DNA of 10,131 bases from Cytophagales bacterium (GTDB taxonomy: Bacteria; Bacteroidota; Bacteroidia; Cytophagales; Cyclobacteriaceae): positions 1-10,131 of the forward strand of contig DNTA01000329.1 in NCBI GenBank assembly GCA_003500135.1, given 5' to 3'. The notes below the pieces were generated by a model, which saw nothing but the letters and a program-made list of their open reading frames with translations, had not been told where the DNA came from and searched no databases. Shown piece after piece: positions 6,415-10,131 of the stretch. The translations under genes and the position numbers were made by a program. Positions within the stretch are counted from its first letter, which is position 1. Every line of letters begins with the position of its first letter.

Positions 6415-8727
6415 AAGCGTTTGTTTATAACATATAGCTCTATTTTTGTGGTATTAGCCTTGTTACTAAACAGTTGCGCAGGTACAAAAAACCTGGCCGA
6501 AGGCGAAAAACTTTATGTTGGTGCCGATATAGACCTCAATACTTCCCCTGACTTTCATAATAATAAACCGATAAAACGCGACCTGGAGGAATTTCTACAA
6601 CCGGAACCAAACACTTCTGTTTTGGGGATGAGGCCTACCGTATGGGTTTACCAAAGTGTTAAAAAACCAAAAAAAGATAAAGGCCTGAAATACTGGCTGA
6701 AGTACAAACTGGGCGAACCACCAGTGTTATTTGACAGGAATGACGTGTCGAAAACCAAAAATAGCTTGAAGGAAAGTGCGATTAACAATGGGTTTTTCAA
6801 TGCTACGGTTCAAAGCGATGTTCATTTTAAAAAACGAAAGGCAAGTGTCAACTACCGGGTGGATGCTGGTAAGCCCTTCCTTTTACAAAAAATAGAATAC
6901 CCTAAACCCAATAACAATATCAAGCGTCTGATTGACTCATTAAAACAAAGCTCCATATTGCAAAAAGGTGCCAGGTTCGATTTAGAAAATCTCGCCAAAG
7001 AAAGGAACAGGATTGAACTGGAACTAAAAAATAATGGGTATTATTTGTTTGACGATTCTTATCTCATCTTCGAGGCCGACACTACTGTAGGAAATCACCA
7101 GGTAGACTTGTTTTTGACCTTTGCCAAAAATATTCCTAAAAATGCCCTTAAAAAGTATAGAATGGACAATGTAACCATTTATACCAATTTCGAAAATCGC
7201 GAAGACACTACCAACCGGTCAGAATATACTACGGCTGATAGTTTGAAGATCAAAACGGAAACTAACTACATCAAACACGAAGTTTTAAACGATCAGATCA
7301 AGCTAAAATCAGGTGACCTATATCAAAAGTCGAAACACGATGTGACGGTTAACCGTCTGGTAGGGCTTAACATTTTTAAGTTTGTCAATCTCGACTTTTC
7401 GCCAAAAAGAAATAGTCAGGAGCTCGATTTGGAAATTAAACTCGCTCCCTACAAAAAGAAATCGATAAGGGCTGAATTGGAACTTGTCACCAAATCGGAT
7501 AATTTTTCCGGCCCCCGATTGAGTGTTTCATTCAGAAATAGAAATGCTTTCCGCGGAGCAGAAACATTAGATCTTACCATAAGCGGTGGTTTTGAGACAC
7601 AATTTTATGGTGCCAATCAATTTTCGAGAAATTCCTATGAGTTTGGCATCGAACCTTCATTGACCTTTCCGAGGTTTCTTTTACCCTTCAATTTAGAAGG
7701 CTTAAAAAATCGCTATGTACCTAAAACCAGGATCAGAACAGCCTACAGATTCTTACACCGAGTCGATTTTTTTGAAATGAATTCCCTGGAACTTGGTCTG
7801 GGTTATCTTTGGAGTGAAACACTTACAAAATCGCATGAACTTTATCCGATCAACATAAACTTCCTCGATCTTTCCAATACCACGCAGGAGTTTGACGAAT
7901 CACTAGAAAACAATCCTATTTTGCGTCAAAGCTATGAAGAACAGTTTATACTGGGCTCTTTTTACAAATATGCCATCAATACACGGTCGAGAAAAGACCC
8001 TAACCGATATAATAATTACTATTTTCAGGCTAAAGCCGACGTATCAGGAAATATTGCCCATATGTTACAATCGGCATTCGACAACAAATCAGACGAGTCG
8101 GGTAATGACAAGCAATATAAAATTGCAGGCCTGCCCTACTCTCAATACGTACGAGGGGAAATTGATTTCAGATATTTCAGGAAACTGGATGAAAACAATA
8201 AACTGGCTACCCGCTTTATTACAGGTGTGGGCTATGCTTTTGGGAACTCCAACACCCTACCCTATATAAAACAGTTTTCAATTGGCGGATCGAGTAGTAT
8301 TCGTGCTTTCCCGGCCCGATCACTAGGTCCTGGATCATACGCACCCAACGACACCTTAGCTCAAATTGATCAAACGGCGGATATAAAAATTGAAACAAAT
8401 CTGGAATATCGGTTTAGAATTATTGAACAAATTTGGGGCGCCGTATTTGCTGATGCCGGTAATATCTGGACCATACGAGAAGATGAAAACCGGCCAGGAA
8501 GTAGGTTTGCATTTGATAGATTCATAGATGAATTTGCAGTTGGGACCGGCCTTGGTTTGCGCTATGATGCGACTTATTTCGTTTTCAGGCTAGATGTTGC
8601 CTTTCCGCTCAGGGTACCTTCCCGACCTCCCGGAGATAGATGGGTAGTTGATGGGATTGCTTTAAACAAAAAAGAATGGCGACAGGGAAATTTGATTTTC
8701 AATATCGCCATTGGTTATCCTTTTTAA
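6412..8727 (+). CDS. tamL: TamL: outer-membrane lipoprotein of the BamA/TamA (Omp85) family
   Basis: From ATG 6412 the protein has 771 residues. It begins with a lipoprotein signal peptide: MKRLF, a hydrophobic core, and lipobox LNSC with the lipidated Cys at residue 22. This is followed by AGTKNLAEGEKLYVGADI, a typical start of Bacteroidota TamA-like lipoproteins (TamL). Residues of about 25-345 form the periplasmic part with POTRA-like alpha/beta elements, for example KNSLKESAINNGFFNATV and ERNRIELELKNNGYYLF. From about residue 350 an Omp85 barrel follows with alternating strands (IRAELELVTKSDNFSGPRLS onward). The conserved loop-6 motif is GGSSSIRAFPARSLGPGSY, with Arg631 in place of the Arg of VRGF/Y. 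The chain ends in aromatic Phe (IAIGYPF), the usual outer-membrane barrel signature. It is translationally coupled to tamB, and the two products should form the TAM complex. Proteobacterial TamA lacks the lipid anchor. The exact cargo is not shown by the sequence. Confidence 0.92.
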   Translation: MKRLFITYSSIFVVLALLLNSCAGTKNLAEGEKLYVGADIDLNTSPDFHNNKPIKRDLEEFLQPEPNTSVLGMRPTVWVYQSVKKPKKDKGLKYWLKYKLGEPPVLFDRNDVSKTKNSLKESAINNGFFNATVQSDVHFKKRKASVNYRVDAGKPFLLQKIEYPKPNNNIKRLIDSLKQSSILQKGARFDLENLAKERNRIELELKNNGYYLFDDSYLIFEADTTVGNHQVDLFLTFAKNIPKNALKKYRMDNVTIYTNFENREDTTNRSEYTTADSLKIKTETNYIKHEVLNDQIKLKSGDLYQKSKHDVTVNRLVGLNIFKFVNLDFSPKRNSQELDLEIKLAPYKKKSIRAELELVTKSDNFSGPRLSVSFRNRNAFRGAETLDLTISGGFETQFYGANQFSRNSYEFGIEPSLTFPRFLLPFNLEGLKNRYVPKTRIRTAYRFLHRVDFFEMNSLELGLGYLWSETLTKSHELYPININFLDLSNTTQEFDESLENNPILRQSYEEQFILGSFYKYAINTRSRKDPNRYNNYYFQAKADVSGNIAHMLQSAFDNKSDESGNDKQYKIAGLPYSQYVRGEIDFRYFRKLDENNKLATRFITGVGYAFGNSNTLPYIKQFSIGGSSSIRAFPARSLGPGSYAPNDTLAQIDQTADIKIETNLEYRFRIIEQIWGAVFADAGNIWTIREDENRPGSRFAFDRFIDEFAVGTGLGLRYDATYFVFRLDVAFPLRVPSRPPGDRWVVDGIALNKKEWRQGNLIFNIAIGYPF

Positions 8728-8735
8728 GGATTTTT
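8717..8735 (+). terminator. Possible compact terminator overlapping the tamL stop
   Basis: ATCCTT (8717-8722) and AAGGAT (8726-8731) form a 6-bp inverted repeat around TTT, with a T run continuing to 8735. The tamL stop TAA (8725-8727) lies inside it, and the T run enters the stop codon of the converging minus-strand gene. The stem is short and AT-rich with two G-C pairs, so it would be weak. On the minus strand no T run follows the hairpin, so it would serve mainly tamL. It may instead be chance in AT-rich DNA. Confidence 0.35.
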
Positions 8736-10131
8736 AAAGCGCTTTATCAACTTTTTCGAGCTTCAATACATTCATCGGGTTGGTTTCCATACCGGTAATG
8801 TTATTATGGTAAAGGCGTAGTACTTCATCATAGTACAAAACAATTACTGGGCAATCATCAATAATGATATTCTCCATTTGTTTGTAAAGTCCATACCTCA
8901 CCGAATCCTCATATTCCATTCGTGCATTCATATACATCCCATCAAAATTTGGGTTGGAGTACCTCGTTTTGTTAGGGCCCTTAGGTGCAAAATGTTTGCT
9001 GTAAAAGCAGGTCAGGTAGTTCTCGGCGTCGGTGTAGTCGCCCAGCCAGCTACCCCTAAAAATATTTACCCGGCCATTATCGACCATTTCCTGATGCACC
9101 GGAGCAGGATTGCTTTCTATTTTGACATCAACACCTATTTGCGACCATTGCTTCTGAACGTACTCCATTATCTCCTTGTACTGCTGCGAAGTATATAAAG
9201 TGATCGGTGGGATTTTTTTACCTCCCGGGCCAAAACCCGATTCGATTAAAAGGGCCTCTGCCTTCGCCCGATCGAAGCCGTAACCCTCCACGTCGTCCTG
9301 ATCCCAGGCAACTAATGGTGGTGGTACCAGTCCCTTATCAGCCGGAATACCAAGGTTGTTCAATAGAAATTTGACCAGTTCTTCCTTATTGATCGCATAG
9401 ATCAGCGCCATCCTGAATTTATTGTTCAAAAACGGATGGTCTTTATTATCGTACAATTCAGGATCAACTACAATGCCGATATACTCGGTATTGAGATAAG
9501 GCAATTTCTGGACCTTGAACTGTCCAACAAATTCATCCCTGATTTCTCCGTCTTTTTTAAGTAGTTGATCAGCAAAAGTAGCCTGTATACCCGACATAAA
9601 GTCCAGTTTTTGCTGTTGGAAAGCCAGGAACTCCTGGTTCTTATCCGGAATAAAAGAAACCTGGACAGCATCGAGGTACGGTAGGCGGTTACCGTCCTTG
9701 TCGTATTTCCAATAGTTATCGTTTTTAACCAGCGTAAGACTATTGCCTTCGTACCATGATTTAAACCTAAATGGTCCTGAGCCAACAGGGTTGGCCCTAA
9801 AATCTTCGCCATATTTAATCACTGCCTCCCGGGGCACAATGTAGGTATAGGGCATTGCCAAAATATCGAGGAAAGGCCCGAAAGGTTTGGACAGTTTGAT
9901 CACTACTGTGGTCAGGTCGGGTGCAGTGATCCATTCAGGATCAATTTCACCGTTAGACAACTTTTTAGCTTTATCCATAAATACCCATGCTCCGGTGCAT
10001 TGCGTAGCCGGATCAAGTAATCTTTTAAAACTGTAAACTACATCCTTAGAGGTAAGCCCCCTGCCACGGCCATTGGGAAAACAAGGGTCATCGTGAAAAT
10101 ATACCCCTCTCTTAATTTTTATTTTATATTC
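8734..10131 (-). CDS. ABC-transporter substrate-binding protein, family 5 (peptide/nickel type), 5' end outside window
   Basis: The minus-strand frame is open from the window edge (10131) to the TAA at 8736-8734, giving 465 residues. The ATG at 9978 is internal, because the in-frame residues upstream are clearly homologous: IKIKRGVYFHDD, then GLTSKDVVYSFKRLLDPAT. These match the 'lR.gvkFhDG.pltaeDVvySf.Rl.dp' start region of SBP_bac_5 proteins. Other family signatures are NPVGSGPFRF (bases 9763-9792), ITLYTS, the lobe motif QIGVDVKIESNPA, and SWLGDYTDAENYL with YSNPNFD in the C-terminal third. Usual members have about 540-600 residues, so roughly 70-130 N-terminal residues, including the export signal, are missing from view. 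These proteins bind oligopeptides, dipeptides, nickel chelates or similar ligands and deliver them to an ABC importer. The ligand cannot be told from the sequence, and no permease or ATPase gene is in the window. The gene converges on tamL with a 6-base gap. Confidence 0.92.
   Translation of the reverse strand, partial: EYKIKIKRGVYFHDDPCFPNGRGRGLTSKDVVYSFKRLLDPATQCTGAWVFMDKAKKLSNGEIDPEWITAPDLTTVVIKLSKPFGPFLDILAMPYTYIVPREAVIKYGEDFRANPVGSGPFRFKSWYEGNSLTLVKNDNYWKYDKDGNRLPYLDAVQVSFIPDKNQEFLAFQQQKLDFMSGIQATFADQLLKKDGEIRDEFVGQFKVQKLPYLNTEYIGIVVDPELYDNKDHPFLNNKFRMALIYAINKEELVKFLLNNLGIPADKGLVPPPLVAWDQDDVEGYGFDRAKAEALLIESGFGPGGKKIPPITLYTSQQYKEIMEYVQKQWSQIGVDVKIESNPAPVHQEMVDNGRVNIFRGSWLGDYTDAENYLTCFYSKHFAPKGPNKTRYSNPNFDGMYMNARMEYEDSVRYGLYKQMENIIIDDCPVIVLYYDEVLRLYHNNITGMETNPMNVLKLEKVDKAL
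8735..8746. repeat. 12-bp perfect palindrome TAAAGCGCTTTA at the end of the substrate-binding protein gene
   Basis: The sequence TAAAGCGCTTTA is its own reverse complement. It covers part of the stop codon and the last codons of the minus-strand gene, next to the hairpin at 8717-8735. It has no loop, so it would form only a poor hairpin. It may be a protein-binding site or may simply reflect the codons for Lys-Ala-Leu-stop. No function is assigned. Confidence 0.4.

Noticed and set aside
7934..8269. Open plus-strand frame of 111 codons inside tamL
   Set aside because: It overlaps the clearly coding Omp85 barrel region in another frame; its translation lacks domain or signal features.
9468..9812. 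Open minus-strand frame inside the substrate-binding protein gene
   Set aside because: It lies in another frame of a gene with strong family motifs and resembles no known protein.
9976..9978. ATG at 9978 as the start of the substrate-binding protein
   Set aside because: The frame is open upstream to the window edge and encodes conserved family residues (FHDD, TSKDVVYSFKRLLDPAT), so the ATG is an internal Met and the true start lies outside.
1..10131. Search for a novel system: CRISPR repeats, insertion-sequence ends, toxin-antitoxin pairs, retron or defence cassettes
   Set aside because: No regularly spaced repeats, transposase motifs, small paired ORFs or structured RNA regions were seen. 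Almost all of the window is explained by five ordinary envelope or exported-protein genes.

Overview
The window looks like chromosomal housekeeping and envelope DNA from a free-living member of the Bacteroidota, probably Cytophagales-like. The evidence is a TamB-type gene of more than 1,600 codons followed directly by a lipoprotein form of TamA (TamL), which is a Bacteroidota arrangement. The DNA is also moderately AT-rich, start codons lack clear Shine-Dalgarno sequences, and the S41 peptidase and DUF4136 protein are of Bacteroidota style. The genus cannot be read from the sequence.

Layout: (1) 1-606, plus strand, is the C-terminal part of an S41-family serine peptidase cut by the window edge. 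(2) 607-818 is a non-coding gap with one weak hairpin. (3) 819-1421, plus, is a secreted DUF4136 protein. It is followed by a strong rho-independent terminator at 1449-1477, which separates it from the next unit. (4) 1547-6412, plus, is a very large TamB-family protein. (5) 6412-8727, plus, is TamL, an outer-membrane lipoprotein with POTRA-like and Omp85 barrel regions. Its start codon shares one base with the tamB stop (TGATG). (6) 8734-10131, minus, is the 5'-truncated gene of a family-5 (peptide/nickel type) ABC-transporter substrate-binding protein. It converges on tamL with only 6 bases between the stop codons.

The functional core is the tamB-tamL pair. TamB is expected to be anchored in the inner membrane and span the periplasm as a long beta-rich groove. 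TamL is its outer-membrane partner. Together they would serve envelope assembly (outer-membrane protein and/or phospholipid handling). The flanking peptidase, DUF4136 protein and solute-binding protein have no evident link to this pair beyond all being envelope or exported proteins.

I saw no mobile element, CRISPR array, tRNA, rRNA or defence-type cassette, and no convincing undescribed system. The points worth a second look are modest: a non-canonical S41 active site, the TGATG coupling, the compact convergent gene end, and a variant Omp85 loop-6 motif.
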